This document shows positions 1 to 7,049 of a DNA stretch of 11,784 bases, in pieces. This stretch comes from Rhodospirillaceae bacterium (GTDB lineage: Bacteria > Pseudomonadota > Alphaproteobacteria > SP197): assembly GCA_018700655.1 (NCBI GenBank), contig JABIUG010000422.1, forward strand, positions 1 through 11,784, in the 5' to 3' direction. The notes beneath the pieces were generated by a model. The model made no database searches. It saw only the letters and a list, made by a program, of their open reading frames with translations, and was not told where the DNA came from. Position 1 is the first letter of the stretch; each line of letters starts with the position of its first letter. The translations under genes were made by a program, and so were the position numbers.

Positions 1-472
1 CGACCCGCACGATCGTGGCGGCCAGCGTCTTGCGGATTGCATCGGCTTCATCGCATACGGGCACCAGCAGGCGCGGGCCGGTTGCCGGCGTGAAGGGTAC
101 GGCGATCAGGAGTTTGGGGTAATAACGCCCTCCGGCGCGCTCGAAGGCATCAGCCCAGCCATGGTCAAAGACAAATTCGCCATAGGAATGGCTCTTGAAA
201 TAGGCCGGAGCACAGCCGAGCAGAGCGCCTTCCATGTCCTCGAGCAAAATGTGGGCCGGCGCCCAGCCGGTTTCGGGTACGGCCGAACCGCTGTCTTCCA
301 GGCAGGCCATGAAGGTGTGAAGAAGGAACGGATTATCGGGGCCGGCGCAGGCATCCCAGTCGTCACGTGCGACGTCGTGAATGCTCGCAATGCTGCGCGC
401 CTGAAGCGTTATGCCTGCTTCATCCGGGCCAGCTTCTTGCGAGCTTGAATCGGTAACATTGTTCATGGTCAT
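1..472 (-). CDS. FemAB-like GNAT-fold acyltransferase (DUF482/COG3146 family), N-terminal part only
   Basis: Reverse-strand translation from ATG at 472 gives 157 open codons running off the left edge. Visible motifs are DDWDACAGPDNPF (residues 38-49), a GCAPAYFKSHSYGEFVFDHG block (86-105), and YYPKLLIAVPFTPATGPRLL (117-136). These match what I know of the FemAB-like family often annotated 'peptidoglycan biosynthesis protein' or GNAT N-acetyltransferase. Full-length members are about 380-400 residues, so more than half is missing. The exact substrate of this family is not established, and a role in cell-wall peptide transfer is inferred from the FemAB fold. A second in-frame ATG lies at 466, and neither start has a clear Shine-Dalgarno sequence. 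It is the last visible gene of the minus-strand unit, 23 bp after the deaminase stop, so it is probably cotranscribed. Confidence 0.85.
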   Translation of the reverse strand, partial: MTMNNVTDSSSQEAGPDEAGITLQARSIASIHDVARDDWDACAGPDNPFLLHTFMACLEDSGSAVPETGWAPAHILLEDMEGALLGCAPAYFKSHSYGEFVFDHGWADAFERAGGRYYPKLLIAVPFTPATGPRLLVPVCDEADAIRKTLAATIVRV

Positions 473-495
473 GCAGGTCTGATTCTACTTGGGAT

Positions 496-1506
496 TCAGA
501 CTTGCGAACAGTCCGCAAGTTCATCGCCCATCTGCTTCTTACGGAGTTGATCGACGAAGGATCCCGTGATGGCGTTTTGTGTCATCGCTACGAGGTCTTC
601 GCGGGTCAGGGCTAGTGCCTGCTGGCACCAGATCATGTTATCGCCGATGTAGGCCCCAAAATAGGAGGGGTCGTCGGAATTGATCGTTACCTTCAGGCCC
701 CGTTCTGCCATGCGTTTCAGAGGATGATCGGCCATTTCAGCCACGACCTTCAGCCTGACATTCGACTGTGGACACACGGTAAGAACGGTTTCCTGTGCTG
801 CCAGGCGCTCGATCAGGGCGTCGTCATCCATGGCACGGACGCCATGGTCGATACGTTCGGCTCCCAGGATATCGAGCGCTTCGGTCACGTAAGACGCCGG
901 CCCTTCTTCGCCGGCATGGGCAACGATGTGAAAACCCTCGGCACGGACGCGCTCGAACACCCGTGCGAATTTTGACGGAGGGTTGCCGCGCTCGCCGGAA
1001 TCCAGCCCGGATCCGGTAATCGCGTCGCGGTGATCGAGGCAGGCGTCAAATGCCGACTGCGCCGAAGATTCGTCTAGATGACGCAGGAAATTGGGGATCA
1101 GGCAGGACGTGATTCCGTAGTCGGTCGCTGCCTGTTCCATCGCGCTGCAGAGCCCTTCGAACACACTGTCGAGAGCGACGCCGCGATCGGTATGGGCCTG
1201 GGGGTCGAAAAACAGCTCGGCGTGGCGCACGTTGTCGGCATGGGCGCGGGCGAAATAGGCCAGAGCGAGATCGCGAAAGTCCTCGGCCTTCAACAGCACG
1301 TTCATGCCGCGATAATAGAGATCGAGGAACGACTGGAGATCGTCGAACCGATACGCCCGATGCGCGGCTTCGACCGAGGGGAAGGGGGCGGGCAGGCCGT
1401 TCCGCTCGGCAATCTCCAACATCAACTCGGGCTCGAAGGTGCCTTCGATATGGAGGTGGAGCTCGACCTTGGGCAGCTTTGCGATGAAAGCCTCGATCTC
1501 GGACAT
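496..1506 (-). CDS. Adenine deaminase type 2 / adenosine deaminase family protein
   Basis: This 336-residue protein belongs to the zinc-dependent adenosine/AMP deaminase superfamily. It would hydrolyse the 6-amino group of adenine (or adenosine), giving hypoxanthine (or inosine) and ammonia for cytoplasmic purine salvage. The metal and active-site motifs are complete: PKVELHLHIEG (His17, His19), AHAGEEGP (His197, Glu200), ERIDHGVR (His221), TVCPQSNVRL (243-252) and VTINSDDPSYFG (Asp278, Asp279). The HIEG, HAGEEGP and SDDPSYFG variants are those I associate with adenine-specific (Aah1/PA0148-like) members rather than classical adenosine deaminases, so adenine is the better guess. Automatic annotation would probably say adenosine deaminase. 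Length is normal. The ATG lies 8 bp after the stop of the upstream ThDP enzyme with no strong ribosome site, suggesting translational coupling. Confidence 0.9.
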   Translation of the reverse strand: MSEIEAFIAKLPKVELHLHIEGTFEPELMLEIAERNGLPAPFPSVEAAHRAYRFDDLQSFLDLYYRGMNVLLKAEDFRDLALAYFARAHADNVRHAELFFDPQAHTDRGVALDSVFEGLCSAMEQAATDYGITSCLIPNFLRHLDESSAQSAFDACLDHRDAITGSGLDSGERGNPPSKFARVFERVRAEGFHIVAHAGEEGPASYVTEALDILGAERIDHGVRAMDDDALIERLAAQETVLTVCPQSNVRLKVVAEMADHPLKRMAERGLKVTINSDDPSYFGAYIGDNMIWCQQALALTREDLVAMTQNAITGSFVDQLRKKQMGDELADCSQV

Positions 1507-1514
1507 CGCAGGCT

Positions 1515-3155
1515 TCAGCCCGGGTCCTTGAGCGGTCCACCGGCGGAGATGTCGCGGATATCGGTCAGCACATGGATCAGGCCTGGCCCGTCATGGGCGA
1601 GCGCGGCATCGAAGGCCGCCGGGAACTGATCGGTCGTCTCGACCCGCCATGTCTGGGCGCCATAGGCGGCACCCACTGCAGCAAAATCGGGGCTGTTGAG
1701 ATCAATCGCTGCGTAATTGCCGGGGCCGGCATAACGATGCTGGTGCATCATGATCGTGCCGTAATGGCTGTTGTCACAGACGATCACCGTGACCTTCAGG
1801 CCGTTCTGCACGGCTGTCGAGAGTTCCTGACCGGTCATCATGAACCCACCATCGCCGACAAAGGCGACAACCCGTGCGCTGTCGCGCGCCAGGGCTGCAC
1901 CCACGGCGGACGGCACGGCATAACCCATCGCACCGGCCATGGGCCCGGCCTGGCTGTCAGCCAGGCGATAGCGGAAATGGCGATGGAGCCATGTCGAGAA
2001 GTTGCCGGCATCGTTGGTTACAATGTGATCGATGCCGGCAAGACGGCTGTCGACATGGCGGATTACCGCAGTCATGTCGACCTTGCCCAGGGCTTCGGGA
2101 GCCTTGGCCTGAAAGTCCTCGAAACTGCCACGCAGCTTGACCTGCCATGCGGCGCGCTCGGCGCCGGGTGTTTCGGTCGCTGTGGCCAGCGCCTGCAGGG
2201 TCGGGCCCACGGCTGCTGCGATCCCCATGTCCGGGCCAATCTGCGCGATCGTATCGGCGCTGGGGTGGAGCATCAGGATCGTCTTGTCGTCATCGCGCAG
2301 GGCAAAGTCTTCCGAGGTGATGGCATCAAGCCTGCTGCCGGCAAGGATCACGAGATCAGCTTCGGCCCAGGTTTCCTTGAGATAGGGCGGGCGTCCCAGC
2401 CCGAACAGACCGACATAAGCGGGATGGTCGTTGTTGAGCACATCCTGACAACGGAAGGCGGCAACAACCGCGCCGCCGATGGATTCCGCAAAGGCGCCTA
2501 GTTGCATCGTGGCGGCCTCGGACTTGATGAGCTCACCACCGATGATCAGCACGCGCTCGGCTTTGTCGATCATGGCCGCCGCGGCGCTGATCTGTGCATC
2601 GGAAGCCTGCCCGGTGGTGGCGGCGCGCGGCACGGGAATGGCGATGTCGCCACCGTCTGCTTCGGTCACGTCCTCTGGCAGAACCACGACAACCGGTCCG
2701 GGCCGGCCCGATTGCGCAAGCGTGAGGGCATCGGCGGTGGCACGCGCGACATCAGTGGCGTTGAGCGGCTCCAGGACAGCCTTGGCGATCGTGCCGTAGA
2801 ACGCCTTGTAGTCGATTTCCTGGAAGGCTTCGCGGCCCATCTCGATCAGGGGAATCTGCCCGATGAACAGCACCAGCGGGATCGAATCCTGATCGGCCGT
2901 GTGGACGCCGATCGAAGCGTTGGTCGCGCCGGGGCCGCGGCTGACAAATGCGATGCCGGGCTTGCGCGAGATCTTGGCGTAACCGTTGGCCGCGAAGGCC
3001 GCACCGGACTCGTGCCGGTTTGTTACCAGACGCATGCTGTTGTCATTGCGCCGCAGGCCTTCCAGAACGGCGAGGTAACTCTCGCCTGGAACACAAAAGA
3101 CGGTGTCGACGCCGTGAGATGCCAGCGTCTCGACCAGGGCCTCGCCACCGTTCAT
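1515..3155 (-). CDS. Thiamine diphosphate-dependent enzyme, acetolactate synthase large subunit-like
   Basis: This 546-residue protein has the three-domain ThDP fold of the acetolactate synthase/benzoylformate decarboxylase family (COG0028). The N-terminal PYR domain carries FCVPGESYLAVLEGL (20-34) and NRHESGAAFAANGYAK, where Glu49 is the likely cofactor-activating glutamate. A central domain follows at about 185-330. The C-terminal PP domain has the ThDP/Mg motif VGDGGFMMTGQE (433-444) ending at DNSHYGTI (461-468). The PGESYL subtype is common in proteobacteria as an uncharacterised 'thiamine pyrophosphate-binding protein', so 2-keto acid decarboxylation or carboligation is likely but the substrate is unknown. 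No ilvN-like regulatory subunit is adjacent. The frame stays open upstream to 3233, but those codons overlap the RidA gene and lack family similarity. The ATG at 3155, 4 bp after the RidA stop, places MNGGEALVETLASHGVDTVF where homologues begin. Confidence 0.9.
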   Translation of the reverse strand: MNGGEALVETLASHGVDTVFCVPGESYLAVLEGLRRNDNSMRLVTNRHESGAAFAANGYAKISRKPGIAFVSRGPGATNASIGVHTADQDSIPLVLFIGQIPLIEMGREAFQEIDYKAFYGTIAKAVLEPLNATDVARATADALTLAQSGRPGPVVVVLPEDVTEADGGDIAIPVPRAATTGQASDAQISAAAAMIDKAERVLIIGGELIKSEAATMQLGAFAESIGGAVVAAFRCQDVLNNDHPAYVGLFGLGRPPYLKETWAEADLVILAGSRLDAITSEDFALRDDDKTILMLHPSADTIAQIGPDMGIAAAVGPTLQALATATETPGAERAAWQVKLRGSFEDFQAKAPEALGKVDMTAVIRHVDSRLAGIDHIVTNDAGNFSTWLHRHFRYRLADSQAGPMAGAMGYAVPSAVGAALARDSARVVAFVGDGGFMMTGQELSTAVQNGLKVTVIVCDNSHYGTIMMHQHRYAGPGNYAAIDLNSPDFAAVGAAYGAQTWRVETTDQFPAAFDAALAHDGPGLIHVLTDIRDISAGGPLKDPG

Positions 3156-3159
3156 CGGA

Positions 3160-3627
3160 TCAGGCGATCTCGACGATGGCGTCGACCTCGGTTGCCACGT
3201 TGAGTGGCAGGGCAGGGCAGCCGACCGCAGCACGGGCGTGACGGCCCTTGTCGCCGAAGACTTCGACCATCAGGTCGCTGGCGCCGTTGATGACCTTGGG
3301 GTGGTCGTGGAAGTTGCCGTCGGCATTGACGAAGCCGCCGAGCCGGACGATGCGCACGACACGATCGAGATCGCCACCGCAGGCCGCTTTGACCTGGGCA
3401 ATGATGTTCAGGGCACACAGGCGTGCGGCCTGATAACCCTCATCGACGCTGAATTCCTGACCCAGCTTGCCCTGATACTTCAGCTCGCCGTTGTGCAGCG
3501 TGATCTGGCCGGCCACGAAGACGTGGTTACCACTCACGACATAGGGTACATAATTCGCCGCCGGGGCTGCTGCCTCGGGCAGGTCGATGCCAAGTTCGGC
3601 GAGGCGTGCTTCGATTACTCCGGCCAT
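3160..3627 (-). CDS. RidA/YjgF/YER057c/UK114 family enamine/imine deaminase
   Basis: This 155-residue cytoplasmic protein belongs to the Rid family, which usually forms trimers and hydrolyses reactive enamine/imine intermediates such as 2-aminoacrylate released by PLP enzymes. Family features are YVVSGNHVFVAGQITLHNGE (29-48), a CALNIIAQVKAACGGDLDRV helix (71-90) and HARAAVGCPALPLNVATEVDAIVEI near the C terminus. Arg132 corresponds to the catalytic arginine of E. coli RidA and is present, so deaminase activity is plausible. It is longer than the roughly 128-residue E. coli protein and resembles the 'like_1' subgroup common in alphaproteobacteria. The frame is open to 3750, but ATG 3627 is preceded by GGAG 8 bases upstream and begins the conserved part. 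It is the first gene of a four-gene minus-strand unit. Confidence 0.92.
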   Translation of the reverse strand: MAGVIEARLAELGIDLPEAAAPAANYVPYVVSGNHVFVAGQITLHNGELKYQGKLGQEFSVDEGYQAARLCALNIIAQVKAACGGDLDRVVRIVRLGGFVNADGNFHDHPKVINGASDLMVEVFGDKGRHARAAVGCPALPLNVATEVDAIVEIA

Positions 3628-3667
3628 CCTGAATTCTCCAATTGTCGGGCAAGTTCGTTTCGAGCCC

Positions 3668-3696
3668 GACATAAGGAGTTCCATCCAAGGCGTCAA
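3668..3696 (-). promoter_or_regulatory. Candidate sigma70-type promoter for the RidA unit
   Basis: On the minus strand TTGACG (3696-3691) is followed after 17 bases by TATGTC (3673-3668). The -35 box matches 5 of 6 consensus positions and the -10 box only 3 of 6. Transcription would start near 3661, about 34 bases before the RidA ATG. The site lies in the 86-bp gap between the divergent RidA and transporter genes. This is pattern matching only. Confidence 0.3.
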
Positions 3697-3713
3697 CGAA
3701 AGCGAAGCACGGC

Positions 3714-4619
3714 ATGACGAGCGCTGCACCGCCCGAAGCTGGACATGCACGTCTGGGGGTCATACTGGTCGCCCTTGGCGCCATCGGTTTCGGACTCCTT
3801 CCCATCTTTCTCGAGATCCTGCGTGACGAGCAGGTCAATTCGGGTTCATCGCTGATCGCACGATATGCCGGTTCGGCCATTCCGTTGGGTCTCTGGGTCC
3901 TGTGGAAGCGCCCGCAATGGCGCGGTGTCATGCTGGCGCTGGTCGCGGGCCTTGGGATTGGCGGGGGGACGATCTTCCTGTTCGAAGGGTACGCGCGCCT
4001 GCCGGCCTCCATGGCGATCCTGGTCTTCTATACCTACCCGGCCTTTACCCTGGTCTTTGCGCGCCTGTTGTTCGGCACGCCGATGGAGCGGCGCATGATC
4101 GCCGCGATCGTGATGGTGGTATGTGCGGCCGGGCTCATTCTCTCACCAGAGGGTCTGGACGAAGGCCTTTATGGATTCATCCTGATGACCTTTGGCGCAC
4201 CCATCGGATATGCCCTCTATCTCTCGTGCCTGGGACGTATCCCCCACACCGTCGATCCCGGTCTGCGAACCCTGTTGCTCAGCATTTCGGCCTGCGTCGT
4301 TGCAGTCATCTATACCTATGTTGCCGAAGGAGGGATGACCTGGCCGGTCAGTCCCATCGGCTGGGTTTCCCTGTTTTACCTCGCCCTGGTGACCGGTATC
4401 GGTGCGACCATGCTGGTTGTCGTGGGAACCGCGATGGCTGGCAGCAGCCGTGCCGCCGTTGCCGGATCGAGTGAACTGATCACGGTGCTGATGGTCGGCT
4501 GGTGGATTTTCGGTGAAGAGGTCCGGATCGTGGCGGTGATCGGTGCGGCCCTGATCCTTGCCGCGATCATCGTCAGCCTGCCGCGCCGCCGCTCCGGCAA
4601 GAAAACCGGGGCGGGTTAA
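3714..4619 (+). CDS. EamA/DMT-superfamily transporter
   Basis: This 301-residue inner-membrane protein has about ten hydrophobic segments, near residues 13-35, 46-64, 71-92, 98-120, 126-144, 150-172, 185-203, 214-238, 248-267 and 270-289. They form two EamA repeats separated by a short loop around 145-150, and the protein ends in a positively charged tail (PRRRSGKKTGAG). This is the layout of drug/metabolite exporters such as RhaT- or YdcZ-type proteins. The substrate cannot be predicted from sequence. The LPASMAILVFYTYPAF segment (96-111) is the typical conserved end of the first repeat. The start at 3714 has no good ribosome site, but an in-frame stop at 3672-3674 leaves no better upstream start. 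It diverges from RidA and converges on the uracil-DNA glycosylase gene with 7 bp between stops, too little for a private terminator. Confidence 0.9.
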   Translation: MTSAAPPEAGHARLGVILVALGAIGFGLLPIFLEILRDEQVNSGSSLIARYAGSAIPLGLWVLWKRPQWRGVMLALVAGLGIGGGTIFLFEGYARLPASMAILVFYTYPAFTLVFARLLFGTPMERRMIAAIVMVVCAAGLILSPEGLDEGLYGFILMTFGAPIGYALYLSCLGRIPHTVDPGLRTLLLSISACVVAVIYTYVAEGGMTWPVSPIGWVSLFYLALVTGIGATMLVVVGTAMAGSSRAAVAGSSELITVLMVGWWIFGEEVRIVAVIGAALILAAIIVSLPRRRSGKKTGAG

Positions 4620-4626
4620 ACGACGA

Positions 4627-5265
4627 TCAGCTGTTGAGGCTGTCGCGAATGGTCTCGAAAACACCGCTGAACATGGCAGGCGTCAACCGGCCGGTGTTGG
4701 TGTTCAGCCTTGAGCAGTGGTAGCTGTCGACCAGCCGCAGGCCGTTCTCCAGCACATGATCGGCGGCATGGCCGAACTTGGCCGAAGAACGTTTGACCTT
4801 CAGGGCATCGAGCACCGCGTTGTGCGCAATCCCGCCCAGGGCAAGAATGACCTGTAGTTTCGGAAGGTCTGCGATTTCCTCGCTCAGGAACGGGTTGCAG
4901 GCCCTGATCTCGGCGCCGACCGGCTTGTTTTCCGGCGGCACGCATCGAACCGCATTGGTGATGCGGCAATCGATCAGCTTCAGCCCGTCATCGGGCCTGG
5001 CCTCGAACTGGCCCCTGGCAAATCTGGTATCGAGCAGCGTGGGATAGAGGAGATTTCCGGCGCCATCCCCGGTGAACGGACGGCCGGTGCGGTTGGCGCC
5101 GCGCAGGCCCGGGGCCAGACCGACCACGAGAAGACGGGCGTTCTTGGGCCCAAAGCTGGCGACCGGCGCATTGAACCAGTCGGGCTCACGCTCGCGCCAG
5201 GTCTCGCGGAATGTCACAAGACGCGGGCACAGGTGGCAATCGCGGCCGGGTTCGACGGCGCTCAC
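4627..5265 (-). CDS. Type 5 (UdgB-like) uracil-DNA glycosylase with Fe-S cysteines
   Basis: This 212-residue DNA repair enzyme would remove uracil, and in this family other deaminated bases such as hypoxanthine, to start base excision repair. Motif A is VGLAPGLRGANRTGRPFTGD (48-67), the UdgB form rather than the GEAPG form of type 4. The second motif is SYHCSRLNTNTGRLTP (181-196), with His183. Cysteines 10, 13 (CHLC), 108 and 123 are spaced like the four [4Fe-4S] ligands of type 4/5 glycosylases. The start is GTG at 5265, overlapping the NYN gene stop by 4 bases (GTGA). It puts the first cysteine pair about ten residues in, as in homologues, and no ATG fits better. The overlap implies translational coupling to the nuclease gene upstream. 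It is convergent with the DMT transporter. Confidence 0.92.
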   Translation of the reverse strand: MSAVEPGRDCHLCPRLVTFRETWREREPDWFNAPVASFGPKNARLLVVGLAPGLRGANRTGRPFTGDGAGNLLYPTLLDTRFARGQFEARPDDGLKLIDCRITNAVRCVPPENKPVGAEIRACNPFLSEEIADLPKLQVILALGGIAHNAVLDALKVKRSSAKFGHAADHVLENGLRLVDSYHCSRLNTNTGRLTPAMFSGVFETIRDSLNS

Positions 5266-5888
5266 CTGGGGGTCACAACGGCATCGCCGGCTTCGTCCTC
5301 GAAGTCGTCGTCATAGTCGTCTTCGACAGGCGTTGCAGGACGGGACGGGCGCTCTTCGTATCGGCGCGCAATCTCGCCTGCGAGATCGTTGATATCGATA
5401 AAGAAGTCGGCCTGGCGGCGCAGGTCGTCAGCGATCATCGGCGGTTGCGAGCGCATCGTGCTGACGACAGTGACACGCACACCCTTGCGCTGGACCGCCT
5501 CGACCAGAGACCGGAAATCACCATCGCCGGAAAACAGCACGACATGATCGAGATTGTCGCTCATCTGGAGAACATCGATCGCGAGTTCGATATCCATGTT
5601 GCCCTTGATCTTGCGCCGGCCGGTCGCGTCGCTGACCTCCTTGGCCGGCTTGGTGACCATGGTGTAGCCGTTGTAATCCAGCCAATCGACCAGCGGGCGA
5701 ATTGGCGAATACTCCTGATCATCGAGCAGGGCGGTATAATAGAGGGCACGAATGAGGCGGCATTTTTCGCCGAACATCTCCTTCAAACGCCTGTAATCAA
5801 TATCGAAACCCAATGACTTTGCTGATGAATACAGATTGGGACCGTCAATGAACAACGCGACGCGCTCTTCCTTGTAGAAATCCTTCAT
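5262..5888 (-). CDS. NYN-domain protein (LabA/DUF88 family), putative Mg-dependent ribonuclease
   Basis: This 208-residue protein has one NYN (PIN-like) domain at about 9-168 and a low-complexity, acidic C-terminal tail (VEDDYDDDFEDEAGD, 188-202). Conserved acidic residues are in place: Asp15 in ALFIDGPNLY, Asp99 in KGNMDIELAID, and Asp122/Asp124 in FSGDGDF. These would coordinate a metal for phosphodiester cleavage, and the known family members suggest RNA as the substrate. Such single-domain LabA-like proteins are widespread in alphaproteobacteria, with no settled cellular role. The frame extends to 6242, but that part is antisense to folK. ATG 5888 begins MKDFYKEERVALFIDGPNLY as in homologues, with GAGGA 12 bases upstream, a rather long spacing. 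Its stop overlaps the uracil-DNA glycosylase start, and folK diverges 94 bp away. Confidence 0.9.
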   Translation of the reverse strand: MKDFYKEERVALFIDGPNLYSSAKSLGFDIDYRRLKEMFGEKCRLIRALYYTALLDDQEYSPIRPLVDWLDYNGYTMVTKPAKEVSDATGRRKIKGNMDIELAIDVLQMSDNLDHVVLFSGDGDFRSLVEAVQRKGVRVTVVSTMRSQPPMIADDLRRQADFFIDINDLAGEIARRYEERPSRPATPVEDDYDDDFEDEAGDAVVTPR

Positions 5889-5982
5889 GATTTGGATAAA
5901 TCCTCTTGAACAATCATGCGGCGATGACGGATTGTCAGGCCGCGTCGGCAATATGTTCGGCGATCTATAAGGACGCCCCTGT

Positions 5983-6501
5983 ATGACGGCAAGCCTTTCT
6001 CTCACGGCCGGTGTCTTTGTCGGATTGGGGGCCAATCTACCCTCGGAACTGGGTTCGCCCCTGGAAACGCTGGAAGAGGCACTGCGCGCTCTTGTGTGTG
6101 CCGAAGTCGCGGTTCTCAGGCGTTCGCCCTGGTACGAAAGCGAGCCCGTGCCGAAGTCAGACCAGCCCTGGTTTATCAACGGTGTCGCCGAATTGGCGAC
6201 GTCACTCGCCCCTTCCGATTTGCTGGCGCGACTGCATCGCATCGAGGCCGACCTGGGGCGTGTCCGCAGGGAGCGCTGGGAAGCCCGTGTGGTTGACCTG
6301 GACCTGCTGGACTACCGCGGCATGGTGCACGATGGCCCGGCGCCGGTGCTGCCGCATCCGCGGGTCCATGAGCGTTCGTTCGTGCTGTTGCCGCTGCGCG
6401 ATCTTGCCCCTGATTGGTGTGATCCCGTGAGCGGTACGACGATTGAGACCCTGATCGCACGCCTGCCGGCTGATACCGGCGTGGTGCGGGCCATCGGCTA
6501 A
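5983..6501 (+). CDS. folK: 2-amino-4-hydroxy-6-hydroxymethyldihydropteridine pyrophosphokinase (HPPK)
   Basis: This 172-residue cytoplasmic enzyme transfers pyrophosphate from ATP to 6-hydroxymethyl-dihydropterin, the step before dihydropteroate synthase in folate synthesis. It shows FVGLGANL (12-19), SPWYESEPV (48-56), QPWFINGV (61-68), the signature RERWEARVVDLDLLDY with Mg ligands Asp105 and Asp107, and PHPRVHERSFVLLPL (124-138). The signature reads RWEAR where many homologues have RWGPR; this loop varies and the metal ligands are intact. AAGGA lies 9 bases before the ATG and supports the start. Other folate genes (folP, folB) are not in the window. folK directly precedes rpoZ, with a 115-bp gap. 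Confidence 0.95.
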   Translation: MTASLSLTAGVFVGLGANLPSELGSPLETLEEALRALVCAEVAVLRRSPWYESEPVPKSDQPWFINGVAELATSLAPSDLLARLHRIEADLGRVRRERWEARVVDLDLLDYRGMVHDGPAPVLPHPRVHERSFVLLPLRDLAPDWCDPVSGTTIETLIARLPADTGVVRAIG

Positions 6502-6616
6502 AGCCGTGAATCTTGCTCCAGGCAGTCGAAAATGCTTGAAAGTCTTGCGCATTGGCCTTGTTTCAGGCAATTAGCACACCCAAATCTAACAATCCCGAGC
6601 CCCTGAGAGATTTTGC

Positions 6617-6997
6617 ATGGCCCGTCTTACCGTTGAAGACTGCATCGAACGCGTGCCGAACCGCTTCGAGCTGGTTCTGATTTCCGCGCAGCGCGCCCGT
6701 GAACTGGGTACCGGCGTTGCCATGACGGTCGAGCGTGACAACGACAAAAATCCGGTGATTGCGTTGCGCGAAATCGCTGAAGACACGATCGAGCTTGATG
6801 CAATCCGTCGCAAGCTGATCTATGGCGGCGAGCCGCAGGAAGACGATGACGAGATCGAGGGTGATGGCGCTTATGCCGACGAAGTCGGCCTGTCGGGTGA
6901 TGCCATCGCTGCTGCGGCTGCTGCGCTCGCGTCGAGCGACGACGAGCACAACGAAGCTGCTTTCAGTGACGGCGTGGACGCCAGCTTCGCGACCTGA
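6617..6997 (+). CDS. rpoZ: DNA-directed RNA polymerase omega subunit
   Basis: This 126-residue protein begins MARLTVEDCIERVPNRFELV, the highly conserved start of omega. It continues through LISAQRARELGTG (21-33) and KNPVIALREIAEDTI (44-58) to LIYGGEP. Omega binds the beta-prime subunit, helps assemble RNA polymerase and forms part of a (p)ppGpp site in E. coli. The conserved domain covers about residues 1-70. The rest is an acidic, alanine-rich, probably disordered tail, making the protein longer than the 91-residue E. coli form, as is usual in alphaproteobacteria. GAGAG precedes the ATG by about 7 bases. Adjacency to the (p)ppGpp synthetase gene is a common bacterial arrangement. Confidence 0.96.
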   Translation: MARLTVEDCIERVPNRFELVLISAQRARELGTGVAMTVERDNDKNPVIALREIAEDTIELDAIRRKLIYGGEPQEDDDEIEGDGAYADEVGLSGDAIAAAAAALASSDDEHNEAAFSDGVDASFAT

Positions 6998-7049
6998 TCC
7001 ATGCCCCTGGGGCCCCGCGCCCTGATGCCCTGCGCCCGGACCATTCGTG

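Noticed and set aside
1572..3203. Two long plus-strand open frames (1572-2501 and 2502-3203)
   Set aside because: They are antisense to the ThDP enzyme, whose motifs are complete. Long open antisense frames are expected in GC-rich DNA, and their translations show no recognisable domain.
3156..3233. N-terminal extension of the ThDP enzyme frame
   Set aside because: It overlaps the conserved C terminus of RidA in another frame and is arginine/serine/proline-rich with no family match.
5930..5970. Sigma70 promoter for folK (TATAAG near 5967)
   Set aside because: The hexamer overlaps the ribosome site AAGGA and has no -35 match at 16-18 bases.
5889..6242. N-terminal extension of the NYN frame
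   Set aside because: The extra residues lie antisense to folK and across the intergenic gap. Family similarity begins at the ATG at 5888.
6530..6600. Promoter for rpoZ
   Set aside because: Several TTG-type hexamers (TTGAAA, TTGCGC, TTGTTT) exist, but none has a reasonable -10 box at 16-18 bases.
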